From contig NZ_LODW01000043.1 in the NCBI RefSeq assembly GCF_002914525.1, positions 108,577 through 172,576 on the forward strand: 64,000 bases of DNA. Reading direction: 5' to 3'. Under the pieces are notes generated by a model. It was not told the DNA's origin, ran no database searches, and was given only the letters and a program-made list of their open reading frames with translations. Positions 25,046 to 34,129 of this stretch are shown piece by piece; the first letter of the stretch is position 1, and each line of letters begins with the position of its first letter. The DNA comes from Rhizobium hidalgonense (lineage in GTDB: Bacteria > Pseudomonadota > Alphaproteobacteria > Rhizobiales > Rhizobiaceae). The translations under genes were made by a program, and so were the position numbers.

Positions 25046-25372
25046 ATGGCCGGGTCGACAAGCAATGCAGACGGTGGCGACGACTATATCGAGTGCCACC
25101 CCGTCATTCTCGCGCTCACCCGGCCGCCGACCGTGATGGGCATACCCTACACCTATTTTCTAGCGGAATGCTTTGTCTCGCTGATGGTGTTCATGATCTT
25201 GGGCTCGATCCTCTGGTTTCCGGTCTCCTTCGTCATCCTGCACACCATCCTCTATGTGCTCACAGTCAAGCTCGACCTCTGGTTCTTCGACATCGTCGGG
25301 AGGCTCAGCCTGTGCGGCATCAACCCGCTCGGCCGTCGGCTCGGCGGCGGCATCCGAACCTACGGAGTTTGA
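25046..25372 (+). CDS. virB3: VirB3 inner-membrane component
   Basis: A 108-residue protein beginning two bases after the virB2 stop. The pattern HPVILALTRPPTVMGIPYTY with following hydrophobic segments (SLMVFMILGSILWFPVSFVI) is the TrbD/VirB3 signature: a short N-terminal part with L-x-RP, then one or two membrane helices. VirB3 works with VirB4 at the inner membrane in pilus assembly. It is followed three bases later by virB4. Length is normal. Confidence 0.85.
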   Translation: MAGSTSNADGGDDYIECHPVILALTRPPTVMGIPYTYFLAECFVSLMVFMILGSILWFPVSFVILHTILYVLTVKLDLWFFDIVGRLSLCGINPLGRRLGGGIRTYGV

Positions 25373-25375
25373 CCC

Positions 25376-27895
25376 ATGAGCACGATGGCGAGATCGCTGA
25401 AAGGAACCTTGTCGAAGGGATGGGAGATATTTGCCGACCGCAGTATCTCGACCCATGTTCCATTCTACGTGCCGATCGAAAACGGCATTATCCGGCTTAA
25501 GAACGATTGCCTGGTCTCGACCATAAAGTTGACCGGCTTCTCATTTGAGACAGCTGATATCGAGACGATCAACATGCTGCAGCGACAACGCAACTCGGCG
25601 TTTCGGGCAATTTCGTCCATCGGCAATTTCGCGCTCTACACCCATGTCATCAGGCGCAAGGTGGCGCCATCGCTACCGTCCGGGTTTTCCGACCCCTTCA
25701 TGCGGCGCCTCGACGACGTCTATCAATCGAGCATCTCCAAGAACGAAATGTTCGTCAACGACACCTACGTGTCGCTGATCGTCCGGCCCTTGTTCAAGAA
25801 AGGATCGGCGCTGTCCCGGATCATGGGCGTCGGCGGCAATGTCGTACGCAGGGAGCAGTTTCGGGCGATGCGCGATAAATTGGTCGAGGCGACGCGCGCA
25901 CTTGAGAAGTCTCTCGCTGTTTATGGCCCCAAGGTTCTGCGCGATATGCAACGCGTCGAAGCCGATCTTGGGAACGGAAGGAAGATCTATCGCGACATCT
26001 CCGAAGACATGGTGGTCGAGGAGGGCATGCGGAAGATCTGGTTCTCGGAACAGTGTGAATTCTTCTACACGCTCCTGAACGGTGGGCGCGTCCGACCGAT
26101 CCGGCTTGGCAATATCCCGATCGATCAAATGCTTCCCGCACGTCGAACGTCGATCGGCAACCGGGTCATCCATTTGCAGGGCGATACGCAGGACGATGAT
26201 CGATATGCCGCGATGGTTTCGCTGAAGGAGTACCCGCCCGAAACCGGGGCCGGCATGCTCGACTATGTTCTCAAGCTTCCATTCGAGATCGTGCTGACCC
26301 AGTCGATGTCATTCATCGACGACATGGCGGCGCGCAGCCGGATCGAGAGGCTCGACCGGCAGATGTCGAAAGCCGACGAGGGTGGTTCTAGCGTCCAGGC
26401 CAATCTCGACATTGCCCGTGACGAACTGGCTCGCAAGCGTGTCGCCTTCACCGAGCACCATCTCACCGTCATGCCCGTCGCCAAGTCGACGGCCCAGCTG
26501 GACGACGCCGTGGCCCTCATCGGCAATGAATTGGGAGCGCTCGGCGCCTCCTACGTTCGCGAAGACCTGAATGCCGAGCCGGCCTATTGGGCGCAGCTTC
26601 CCGGCAACCAGGCGTACATTGCCCGACGAGCCTTGATCTCGACTCTTAACTGCGCGGGTTTAAGCAGCTTCCACGCCTATCCCTATGGCAAGCCGGACGG
26701 TAACCATTGGGGGCCGGCGATCACCATTTTCGAGACGACATCAGGCACACCCTTCTTCTTCAATTTCCATCAGGGTGATGTCGGGCACACCACCGTCTTT
26801 GGCCCGACCGGATCGGGCAAGACCGTGATCATGGCTTTTCTGATCCTGCAAGCCTACAGGGTCAGCCCGCGCCTGAAGACGATTGTCTTCGACAAGGACC
26901 GCGGCCTCGACATCATGGTACGCGCTGCAGGCGGCACATACATGGCGCTGGAGCCCGGAGAACCGTCCGGCTGGAATCCGCTCCTTCTCGATGACACCGA
27001 AGAGAACCGGGTTTTTCTATACGGCCTTCTGAGCTTTATGTTGAAGCCCTCGAAGGAAGGCGAGAACCTGACGCCGCAGGAAGAGGCGATTATTCGCAAC
27101 GCGATAAAGTCGGTACTGAAGACGAAGGACAGATCCTATCGCCGTCTGTCGTCGCTACGTGCTCTTCTCGCCGGCAGCGAGAGAACCGAGGGGAGCCTGA
27201 TCGCAAGGCTTGATAAATGGGTCGGTCACGGCCCCTATGCGTGGCTGTTCGACAATGCCGATGACAATCTCGACATTTCCAGGCCGATGATCGGCTTCGA
27301 CATGACGTCGATCCTTGACGACCCCACGGTGCGCACAGCAGCGCTTCTGTACATGTTTCATCGGCTCGACGCGATCTATGACGGCAAGGCGCCGATCATC
27401 AACCTGATGGACGAAGCCTGGAAGCTGCTCGATGACGACGAGTTCAAGCGCACGATGAAAGACTATTTCAAGACCATCCGTAAACGGAACGGTCTTGTGA
27501 TCTTTGGCACGCAGTCCGCCGACGACGTGGTTCAATCGAGCGTCAGCCGGACGATCATCGAGCAGACGTCGACCAACATTTTTTTCGCCAATCCGAAGGC
27601 CGACGAGAACTCCTACATGGAGCATTTCGGGCTTTCCAGGGCCGAATTTGACTGGGTCAAGAACGGCGACCCAAGTTCGCGCTTCATGCTGATCAAGCAA
27701 GCCAAGAGCAGCGTCATCGCGCGCGTCGACATGTCCCACATGCCGGAATTCATCAAGGTGCTTTCTGGGAGGGAAGAGACCGTGCGCGAAGTCGAGCTGC
27801 TGCTCGACGAATACGGTGACGATCCGAAAGGCTGGCTTTCGAAGTTCTGCAACTGGGAGGGAGGCGCGTCCGATGAAGACCGCAAGGCTTTCTGA
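25376..27895 (+). CDS. virB4: VirB4 ATPase
   Basis: An 839-residue protein, normal for VirB4/CagE ATPases. Walker A GPTGSGKT lies at residues 476-483, Walker B-like IINLMDEAWKLL near 673-684, and KRNGLVIFGTQSADD is the conserved glutamine motif that follows. The N-terminal CagE/TrbE/VirB domain begins with STHVPFYVPIENGIIRLKND. VirB4 powers pilin extraction and substrate passage at the cytoplasmic face. The gene overlaps the next by 23 bases. All nucleotide-binding motifs are intact. Confidence 0.92.
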   Translation: MSTMARSLKGTLSKGWEIFADRSISTHVPFYVPIENGIIRLKNDCLVSTIKLTGFSFETADIETINMLQRQRNSAFRAISSIGNFALYTHVIRRKVAPSLPSGFSDPFMRRLDDVYQSSISKNEMFVNDTYVSLIVRPLFKKGSALSRIMGVGGNVVRREQFRAMRDKLVEATRALEKSLAVYGPKVLRDMQRVEADLGNGRKIYRDISEDMVVEEGMRKIWFSEQCEFFYTLLNGGRVRPIRLGNIPIDQMLPARRTSIGNRVIHLQGDTQDDDRYAAMVSLKEYPPETGAGMLDYVLKLPFEIVLTQSMSFIDDMAARSRIERLDRQMSKADEGGSSVQANLDIARDELARKRVAFTEHHLTVMPVAKSTAQLDDAVALIGNELGALGASYVREDLNAEPAYWAQLPGNQAYIARRALISTLNCAGLSSFHAYPYGKPDGNHWGPAITIFETTSGTPFFFNFHQGDVGHTTVFGPTGSGKTVIMAFLILQAYRVSPRLKTIVFDKDRGLDIMVRAAGGTYMALEPGEPSGWNPLLLDDTEENRVFLYGLLSFMLKPSKEGENLTPQEEAIIRNAIKSVLKTKDRSYRRLSSLRALLAGSERTEGSLIARLDKWVGHGPYAWLFDNADDNLDISRPMIGFDMTSILDDPTVRTAALLYMFHRLDAIYDGKAPIINLMDEAWKLLDDDEFKRTMKDYFKTIRKRNGLVIFGTQSADDVVQSSVSRTIIEQTSTNIFFANPKADENSYMEHFGLSRAEFDWVKNGDPSSRFMLIKQAKSSVIARVDMSHMPEFIKVLSGREETVREVELLLDEYGDDPKGWLSKFCNWEGGASDEDRKAF

Positions 27896-29045
27896 GCTGG
27901 CGACCGTCAGCCTCCTGGCGCTCGCCGCTGTGACGACCCCGACTGCCTACGCGCAGGTGCCCGTCATCGACAACGCTCGTCTGAAGATCCAGCAGGAGAC
28001 GTTGAACTGGTACAAAAATTATCAGGCGGACACTCAAGGGGTAAAGGGCGCCACGGGCGGAACGACCGACAGCGTGGCACCCGGGCAAGGCTCGGGCGCA
28101 CCGGCCGATTGTTCGGCGGAAGGTATGGCAGGGAACACAGCGCCCGCCGCTCTATCGAAGCAGACCCCGAGCCAACAGGAGGTCGCTCGCATGGTCGCGG
28201 ACGAGGCGCTGCGCCAGGGCGTCGACCCAAACTTTGCTATGGCAATTGCCAAACAGGAATCGCGCTTCCGGCAATCCGCGCGTTCCGCCGTTGGCGCCAC
28301 CGGCGTCATGCAGTTGATGCCCGGAACCGCGGCAGGGCTTGGCGTCAATCCCTATGATACGCGCGACAACATTCGTGGCGGCGTCAAATACATCAAGCAA
28401 CTGCAAGGAATGTTCGGCAATCGCTTTGACCTGATCGCCGCCGGCTATAATGCAGGGCCGTATCGCCAGTCGCTGCAGAATGGACAGATCCCAAAGATTC
28501 CCGAGACGCAGGACTACGTCAAAAAGGTTTCGGCCTATTACAGCCGCAACAAGGCGCAGAATGGCGACCGCACTCCCCCCGCTGGCTCCGAAGCCGAGCC
28601 GGAAACTGTCAGCGATAGCACCGGTTGCGGCGAGCAGTTGAAGAAGGCCGTCGATCGCAACACAGAGGCACAGATCGAGCGCGGCAACGTGTGGAACGCG
28701 TTTGTCGAAAAGTCGACGGAAGCGAACCAGCAATATTTGCAGCGTCTTCAGGCCGGGTTGCAGTCGTCATCGGCGAATCTGCGCGGCGCTGGCGGCGGCA
28801 ATGCGAAGGACCAGGACGGTTCGCTTGTCATGGCGCAGATCCAATGCCCGACGACGATCGCCGATACCGGCAGCACCCGCTGCTTTGCCGTGCCGTCGAC
28901 GGCGACGACCGAACAGATCCAGCGCTGGCTTGAGGACCTGCAGGAACAGGCGCGCGCCAACGGCGACGTCGCGACCTTCTCGGTTATGCAGGATCCAGCA
29001 CTGGGTCTGGTGACGGTCGTCGACGCCAGACCGACAGCAAACTGA
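27873..29045 (+). CDS. Second lytic transglycosylase in the virB operon, with VirB5-like N-terminus
   Basis: A 390-residue protein starting inside virB4 (ATG 27873). A signal peptide (LATVSLLALAAVTTPTAYAQ) is followed by VPVIDNARLKIQQETLNWYK, a pattern like the start of VirB5/TrbJ proteins. An SLT domain covers about residues 105-220, with catalytic Glu in AIAKQESRFRQSARSAVGAT, then GVMQLMPGTAAGLGVNPYDT and AAGYNAGPYRQSL. The C-terminal 150 residues have two Cys pairs and no known domain. It should act in the periplasm on peptidoglycan. Having two SLT enzymes in one virB operon is unusual; one may serve pilus emergence and the other channel assembly. Confidence 0.8.
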   Translation: MKTARLSELATVSLLALAAVTTPTAYAQVPVIDNARLKIQQETLNWYKNYQADTQGVKGATGGTTDSVAPGQGSGAPADCSAEGMAGNTAPAALSKQTPSQQEVARMVADEALRQGVDPNFAMAIAKQESRFRQSARSAVGATGVMQLMPGTAAGLGVNPYDTRDNIRGGVKYIKQLQGMFGNRFDLIAAGYNAGPYRQSLQNGQIPKIPETQDYVKKVSAYYSRNKAQNGDRTPPAGSEAEPETVSDSTGCGEQLKKAVDRNTEAQIERGNVWNAFVEKSTEANQQYLQRLQAGLQSSSANLRGAGGGNAKDQDGSLVMAQIQCPTTIADTGSTRCFAVPSTATTEQIQRWLEDLQEQARANGDVATFSVMQDPALGLVTVVDARPTAN

Positions 29046-29067
29046 ACGAAAAAGAGAGGTTAGGCAC

Positions 29068-29859
29068 ATGAAGGCATTCATTATCGCGGCGGGTCTTGGC
29101 ATCATCGCCGCCTCGCACGCTCACTCGCAGGTGCCGGTCAAGGATGCAGAGAACATATCTCTGAGCGAGGAGATCAAGCGGCTATCGTCGCAGATCCAGC
29201 AGGACACGTCAGTCGTCAAGGACAATACGACGAAGACGCTGCAGGCGATTACCGGCGATCGTACCCAGGATGCCAGCCAGTTTGCCAAGCTTGCGACCGG
29301 CAATGGTTTCAGCATGGGGCAGGCGCCGGATTTCAACAGCATCTTGTCCGGCAACCAAGCTGTGTTCGGCGGTATCGGCGGCCAGTTCCAGAATACGGCC
29401 GCCAAGCTGATCAACGGCTTGAATCTGGTGAAGATGATCGCCGACACGGTCAAGGGGGGCGAGCTCTCCGGTGCCAACCAGGCTTACTCGCAAGGCATAA
29501 ACGCCCTGACGACCATGACGGCGCTCACCGACGCGATGAACAGCGCCACCAAGGATAGACAGAACTCCTTCATGCAGGCGACACAGCAGGTGGGCACCGC
29601 GCAGGATCTGAAGGGAGCGCTGGAGCAGAACACCCAGATGGTGCTGCAGGGCAACCAGACCGCCAACGAGGCCGTCGGCTCGCTCAACAATCAGGTCATG
29701 CTGTTGAACCAACAATACAAGGCCGCGCTCGCGACGTCGTCTCAAAACCTGAAGACCTTCGCGACGCTCCCCGACAGCGTCATGCGTGATGACGGTGCCG
29801 GTCAGCAAGGCGTCTCCGTGCGGGATCAACTGAAGGCGTTCGAGGAGCAGTCACAGTGA
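29068..29859 (+). CDS. virB5: VirB5-like minor pilin / pilus tip protein
   Basis: A 263-residue protein with a signal peptide (FIIAAGLGIIAASHAHSQ). The rest is almost entirely helical, Gln/Asn/Ser/Thr-rich (KRLSSQIQQDTSVVKDNTTK, ATQQVGTAQDLKGALEQNTQ), as in VirB5/TraC pilus-tip proteins. Position between virB4 and virB6 agrees. VirB5 is thought to sit at the pilus tip and contact recipients. It ends overlapping the small lipoprotein gene by 4 bases. Assignment is by place, size and composition. Confidence 0.75.
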   Translation: MKAFIIAAGLGIIAASHAHSQVPVKDAENISLSEEIKRLSSQIQQDTSVVKDNTTKTLQAITGDRTQDASQFAKLATGNGFSMGQAPDFNSILSGNQAVFGGIGGQFQNTAAKLINGLNLVKMIADTVKGGELSGANQAYSQGINALTTMTALTDAMNSATKDRQNSFMQATQQVGTAQDLKGALEQNTQMVLQGNQTANEAVGSLNNQVMLLNQQYKAALATSSQNLKTFATLPDSVMRDDGAGQQGVSVRDQLKAFEEQSQ

Positions 29860-30065
29860 GGCTGATTCTGGTGCTTTTCCTCGGCTGCGTGGCGCTTTCC
29901 GGCTGCGCCGGCAAACAGGAACAACTGGCGAAGTGCTCCGCCGACGAGAACCCGGTGCCGGCACTCGGCTTTGATAAGGAGCAAAAGCCTGGACCCGCTG
30001 AACGGGCAATGGCGGCAGCCGTCGTGAACGATTGCGGTCCCATGCGACCCGTCAATCAATTCTAG
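29856..30065 (+). CDS. virB7: VirB7-like small lipoprotein
   Basis: A 69-residue protein from GTG 29856, overlapping the virB5 stop. It has a lipoprotein signal, LVLFLGCVALSGCAGKQ, with lipidation predicted at Cys16, and two more cysteines in the short mature part. Size, lipobox and place before virB6 match VirB7, the outer-membrane lipoprotein that stabilises VirB9, often by a disulfide. An entry-exclusion lipoprotein (EexN-like) is the alternative, since such genes sit at the same spot in some plasmids. Confidence 0.65.
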   Translation: MRLILVLFLGCVALSGCAGKQEQLAKCSADENPVPALGFDKEQKPGPAERAMAAAVVNDCGPMRPVNQF

Positions 30066-30086
30066 AAGCCACTTACAGGATGCGAC

Positions 30087-31160
30087 ATGGATCCGGTCAG
30101 CTACGCGATCAATTTCTATGGCGATGCCTTGCGTTACTTCGACAAGATCAACGAAGCGTCGCTGGAACGAGCCTGGGGTCTGTTTGCCGAAAACGGCAAT
30201 CTCGTCTCTAGGATCCTGGCGATCTTCCTCATCCTGTACTTTCTCTGGGGCGCGCTCGGGTTCTCCAGCGTATCTTTACAGGACATGGCCGTTACAGCGT
30301 TCAAGCTCGCGTTAGCCTACGCCCTTATTATGTCCTGGGCCACGTTTTACGACAATATCGGCCAGTTCGTGCTGTCGACGCCACAGGATCTTGGCTCGGC
30401 GATTTCCTCGGCAATGGGTGGGCAATCAGCCGGATCGGATCTTGCCAGCCAGGTCGCCTCGATGGCGCGCAAAGTTTACGACTTTGCCATGCAGCTCTTC
30501 AATTCCTACGAATCTGGCTGGCTGCCGAATGTCACCGGCGCTGTCGTCGTCTTCATCGTCCTCGTCTTCGGCCTACTCCCGATGCTGCTGATCCTGACCG
30601 GCGTCACGCTCTTTGCCAAAATGATCACCGCGGTGATGTTAGCGATCGGGCCGATCGCCATCCTTTGCTATTTCTTCGGCATCACGCGCTTCGTCTTCGA
30701 CGCCTGGGTAAGGGGCGTCGCCTACGGCATGTTCATGCTTCTGTTCACCTACATCATGGCCGGGCTGTCGTTCGGCTTTCTGATCGGAATGATGGACACC
30801 ATCAACGGTGACATGGCGACCAAGGAGAACGCGCTCGCGATCGTGCTGGCCATGGTGCTGTACCTGGCGCTGATCTCCTACTTCATTTTCCAGGTCCCTG
30901 ATTTTGCCCGCACCTTCGCTTACGGCGCTGCCATTTCCGGCGTGCCGGCCGGGGGCGGCGTCGACGCGGCATATGGATCGGCACGAAGGAGACTGTCGGC
31001 CAGCAATTCGAGAGCCGGGCAGGCCGCAGAGGTTGCTCTTGGCATGTTGGCGGGCCCCAGAGGCGCGGTAACCGCAGCGGCGCTCGCCGGCAGCAGTAGC
31101 TTGGCAGGTGCCGGCGCACTGGGCCGCATGCTGACCAACCGGCGCCGCAGCGGCGAGTGA
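30087..31160 (+). CDS. virB6: VirB6 polytopic membrane protein
   Basis: A 357-residue protein with five to seven hydrophobic segments (ILAIFLILYFLWGALGF, VVFIVLVFGLLPMLLILTG, MFMLLFTYIMAGLSFGFLIG, AIVLAMVLYLALISYFIF) and the TrbL/VirB6 layout. The region around GVTLFAKMITAVMLAIGPIA with the conserved Trp-rich FVFDAWVRG loop is typical. VirB6 forms part of the inner-membrane channel. The C-terminal 60 residues are Ala/Gly/Arg-rich and cytoplasmic. It starts 22 bases after the lipoprotein gene. Confidence 0.85.
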   Translation: MDPVSYAINFYGDALRYFDKINEASLERAWGLFAENGNLVSRILAIFLILYFLWGALGFSSVSLQDMAVTAFKLALAYALIMSWATFYDNIGQFVLSTPQDLGSAISSAMGGQSAGSDLASQVASMARKVYDFAMQLFNSYESGWLPNVTGAVVVFIVLVFGLLPMLLILTGVTLFAKMITAVMLAIGPIAILCYFFGITRFVFDAWVRGVAYGMFMLLFTYIMAGLSFGFLIGMMDTINGDMATKENALAIVLAMVLYLALISYFIFQVPDFARTFAYGAAISGVPAGGGVDAAYGSARRRLSASNSRAGQAAEVALGMLAGPRGAVTAAALAGSSSLAGAGALGRMLTNRRRSGE

Positions 31161-31219
31161 CGATCCGGCGACAGAGATGTTTCCACGATTTTGACGCCCA
31201 CGAATTCGAGGTTTGAAAC

Positions 31220-31954
31220 TTGGCATTGTTCAGAAACCAATTGAGGGCCGCCCCGGCCGATCATTTCCCCGGTCCGCTGGATATCTACGATCAGCATTTG
31301 TCTTGGGGAGAAAAGAACCGCTCGCTCAGGACCCTCATTGGTCTCATCCTGTTGGCCTTCGCCGTTGCCGGCTGGGTCGTCGCCGGCGTGCTTTCTTTTT
31401 CCGTGGCCCAGCTTTTCCCCCTTGTGCGCACCGAGGTCGTTCCTCTCATCGTCGATAAGAACACGGGATACATGGAAACCGTGACGTCGCTCGACAAAGA
31501 TCGGTCGAGCGTCTCGGAAATGCAGGCCGTTCGGGCCTCCTTCGTTGGCAATTACGTCATACGGCGGGAGACCTACGATCCGCGCTATCTGTCGGATAAT
31601 TTCGACATGATCGCGCTTTGGTCGGAGCCGAACTCGGAAGCTTTCAAGGACTACGAGGAGTGGATGAACCCTTCCAACCCACGAGGGCCTGTGAAAACCA
31701 TGGGCGCGACCGGTGACATCCGTCCGGAGATCCTCTCGGTCAATCCGCTCAATGCCTCAACCATGGCCGTCCGGTTCGAGACACGTGAGCGCCAGCGTGG
31801 CGGTGACGTCGTCAATCGGTGGTCTGCAACGGTACGCTTTCGCCAGATCAATCTGCCGGCCAGCAACCGGGTTCGGCTCTACAATCCGCTCGGCTTTGTC
31901 GTTACCGAATATGTGAAGGTCCCAGAGACAATGCCTTCGGGGCTCGCCCCATGA
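31220..31954 (+). CDS. virB8: VirB8 inner-membrane assembly factor
   Basis: A 244-residue protein that appears to start with TTG 31220 (GAGG upstream). After a short cytoplasmic part there is one membrane helix (LIGLILLAFAVAGWVVAGVL), then a periplasmic VirB8 domain (ETYDPRYLSDNFDMIALWSE, VNPLNASTMAVRFETRERQR). VirB8 nucleates the channel through contacts with VirB9 and VirB10. The stop overlaps the virB9 start as ATGA. The TTG start may limit expression; no better ATG occurs before the conserved part. Confidence 0.85.
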   Translation: MALFRNQLRAAPADHFPGPLDIYDQHLSWGEKNRSLRTLIGLILLAFAVAGWVVAGVLSFSVAQLFPLVRTEVVPLIVDKNTGYMETVTSLDKDRSSVSEMQAVRASFVGNYVIRRETYDPRYLSDNFDMIALWSEPNSEAFKDYEEWMNPSNPRGPVKTMGATGDIRPEILSVNPLNASTMAVRFETRERQRGGDVVNRWSATVRFRQINLPASNRVRLYNPLGFVVTEYVKVPETMPSGLAP

Positions 31955-32784
31955 AGAGATGCGCCGCCGCATTTTCCCTGGTTCTGCTGCTGAGCCCAGC
32001 AGTCGTTCATGGCGAGCTGCTGGCACGGCCGGGCCGGCTTGACCCGCGCGTCCGGTCACTTCCGTATTCCGCCGAGCAGGTATTTCTCGTCACCGGCACC
32101 TATGGGCTGGTCACGACCATTCTCTTCGGTACTGACGAGGAGATCACTCAGGTCGTCGCGGGCGACACCGTCTCCTGGCAGATCCTCACCTCGGCCGACA
32201 GGCGTTCGTTGACATTGAAGCCGATGGAGAAGGACGCGGCGACCAATCTGTCGGTTGTGACCACGAAGCGAACCTATTCCTTCGATCTGCGCGTCAACGA
32301 CAGCAAGGCGATGCAGAACCAGACCTTCAAGCTGACATTCACCTATCCGGAAGATGCCGGCTTGAAAGGAACTGCCGAGCTCTGGAAGCAGGCTCAGGAT
32401 GCCGAGCGTAATCCGAATATCAAGAACATTCGTCGCGACAAGGTCAATTACGACTATGGCTTCAAGGGCAACGATGCCGCCAAGCCCCGATGGGTCTTCG
32501 ACGATGGGGTGAAGACCTTCATGAAGTTCACCGGCGACATCCCGGCGATTTTCATTGTCGACCCCAAGCGGCGCGAGAGCCTCGTGAACTACCGTCGGGA
32601 GGCGGACTATATCGTCATCGACAAGGTCTCGCGGCAGTGGTCCCTCCGGTACGGGACCGAGGAGGAGACGTGCCTGTTCAATCTCCGGACGTCTCCCGCC
32701 GACACTCCGGCGCCCATCGAAGGTGCAGTCGCTCCGAAGCGGATTGGAGCCGGAGCCGCCAACCAGCAATCCCAATCACGATAG
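31951..32784 (+). CDS. virB9: VirB9 outer-membrane core component
   Basis: A 277-residue protein from ATG 31951, overlapping virB8 by 4 bases. A signal peptide (CAAAFSLVLLLSPAVVHG) is followed by DPRVRSLPYSAEQVFLVTGT, the standard start of the mature protein. The C-terminal beta-domain contains YDYGFKGNDAAKPRWVFDDG, KTFMKFTGDIPAIF and YIVIDKVSRQWSLRYG, which are clear VirB9/CagX signatures. VirB9 forms the outer-membrane ring with VirB7 and VirB10. The usual length is present. Confidence 0.9.
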   Translation: MKRCAAAFSLVLLLSPAVVHGELLARPGRLDPRVRSLPYSAEQVFLVTGTYGLVTTILFGTDEEITQVVAGDTVSWQILTSADRRSLTLKPMEKDAATNLSVVTTKRTYSFDLRVNDSKAMQNQTFKLTFTYPEDAGLKGTAELWKQAQDAERNPNIKNIRRDKVNYDYGFKGNDAAKPRWVFDDGVKTFMKFTGDIPAIFIVDPKRRESLVNYRREADYIVIDKVSRQWSLRYGTEEETCLFNLRTSPADTPAPIEGAVAPKRIGAGAANQQSQSR

Positions 32785-32794
32785 GAGGTGCGCC

Positions 32795-34129
32795 ATGTCA
32801 GATCCCAGCTACCACTCGATCGACAACGATACCGCCATCGGCGGGCAGGTCAGACGGTCTGGCATCGGCATGATGCGGCCGATCGCGGTCGTTGCGGCGA
32901 TCGCGGGCGTAGGCGTGGTCCTGTATTTCCTCCTGGCGGGCGGAGAGAGGGAGCCGGCGGTCGACACGTCGCCGCGCGAAGAGTTTCGCCCCGCGCAGGT
33001 GCCGCGCAGTGAAGGCTTCAGGACGCCAGCGCCTCCACCGCTTCCAACGGTTGAAGTCCCAGAGGCTCCCCCGCCGCCACCTCCGCCACCGCCCGCACCT
33101 GTTGTTCCCGCCGCTGCTCCCGTAGCACCCCCGGCGGAAGTCGATTGCACGCGAGGCAAGAACCCTGACAACCCGCGCTGCATCGAACTCGCGCGGGAGG
33201 CAAAGCTTTTGGAGCGCGTACGTTCGTCGGCCATGGTCTTCGACCAATCAAACAGGACGACCGGTGCGGCCCAAGCGTCCGCCGATAGCGCGAGTGCCGG
33301 ACCGTTCGGATCAGGGGTTGGATCGGGGGCGCAGCCGAGCGCGGCGACGGATGGCAATGCGGCCGATAGTGACCGCGCGTTCTTGAAGGCGATGGGTGGG
33401 CAAGGCGCCGAAGTCTCTGTCGCCTCCCAGAACCGTCGCACCGACGCCTGGATCCCCCAGGGCACGATGATCCGGGGAACGCTGGAGACAGCGATCAATT
33501 CCGATCTCGCCGGCATGGTCAAAGGGATTGTCCGCGAAGACGTCTATTCCTTTGACGGCCGTCGAATTCTTATTCCGGCCGATTCCTCGCTGATCGGCGA
33601 CTACAAGTCCGGGGTCGAACGGGGGCAGGAGCGTATCCTGATCGTCTGGACCCGCATGATCCGCGGTGACGGTGTCTCGGTGCAGCTTGGCTCCTACGGC
33701 ACAGACCGGCTTGGCCGCTCGGGCATGACGGGTGTCGTCGACCGGAAATATTGGGAACGGTTCGGACCGCCGGCTCTGATGACGCTGATCGGCGGCGCCA
33801 CGCAATATATCGCCCAGCTTGGCCAGAAGCCCGACCGGAATATCACCATCATCAACGACAGTGGCAGCGTCACCAGCATCCCGCAGGACAACGGCGACAC
33901 GTCACAGGATCGAGCCCGGCAAATCGCCGCAGAGACCATCGCTTCCGGCATTCAACAGCTTGGCACGGAAGCCTTCCAGGACAGCCGCAACATCCGGCCG
34001 ACCATCCACATCCCGCAGGGCTCCGACATCAACGTCTTTGTCACACGCGACCTCGACTTCGCAGACCTTTATCCTGATCCGGTTCGTGAGCGGTTCGAGA
34101 GCTTGCGCAAGCAGAGATACGGCAAATGA
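32795..34129 (+). CDS. virB10: VirB10 channel scaffold
   Basis: A 444-residue protein; AGGAGG at 32784-32789 sets ATG 32795. One membrane helix (PIAVVAAIAGVGVVLYFLLA, from about residue 28) is followed by a periplasmic proline-rich rod (PEAPPPPPPPPPAPVVPAAA). The TrbI/VirB10 barrel domain follows from about 215: IPQGTMIRGTLETAINSDLA, YKSGVERGQERILIVWTRMI, GMTGVVDRKYWERFG. The C-terminus with IHIPQGSDINVFVTRDLDF is typical. VirB10 spans both membranes and senses VirB11/VirD4 energy. It overlaps virB11 by ATGA. Confidence 0.9.
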   Translation: MSDPSYHSIDNDTAIGGQVRRSGIGMMRPIAVVAAIAGVGVVLYFLLAGGEREPAVDTSPREEFRPAQVPRSEGFRTPAPPPLPTVEVPEAPPPPPPPPPAPVVPAAAPVAPPAEVDCTRGKNPDNPRCIELAREAKLLERVRSSAMVFDQSNRTTGAAQASADSASAGPFGSGVGSGAQPSAATDGNAADSDRAFLKAMGGQGAEVSVASQNRRTDAWIPQGTMIRGTLETAINSDLAGMVKGIVREDVYSFDGRRILIPADSSLIGDYKSGVERGQERILIVWTRMIRGDGVSVQLGSYGTDRLGRSGMTGVVDRKYWERFGPPALMTLIGGATQYIAQLGQKPDRNITIINDSGSVTSIPQDNGDTSQDRARQIAAETIASGIQQLGTEAFQDSRNIRPTIHIPQGSDINVFVTRDLDFADLYPDPVRERFESLRKQRYGK

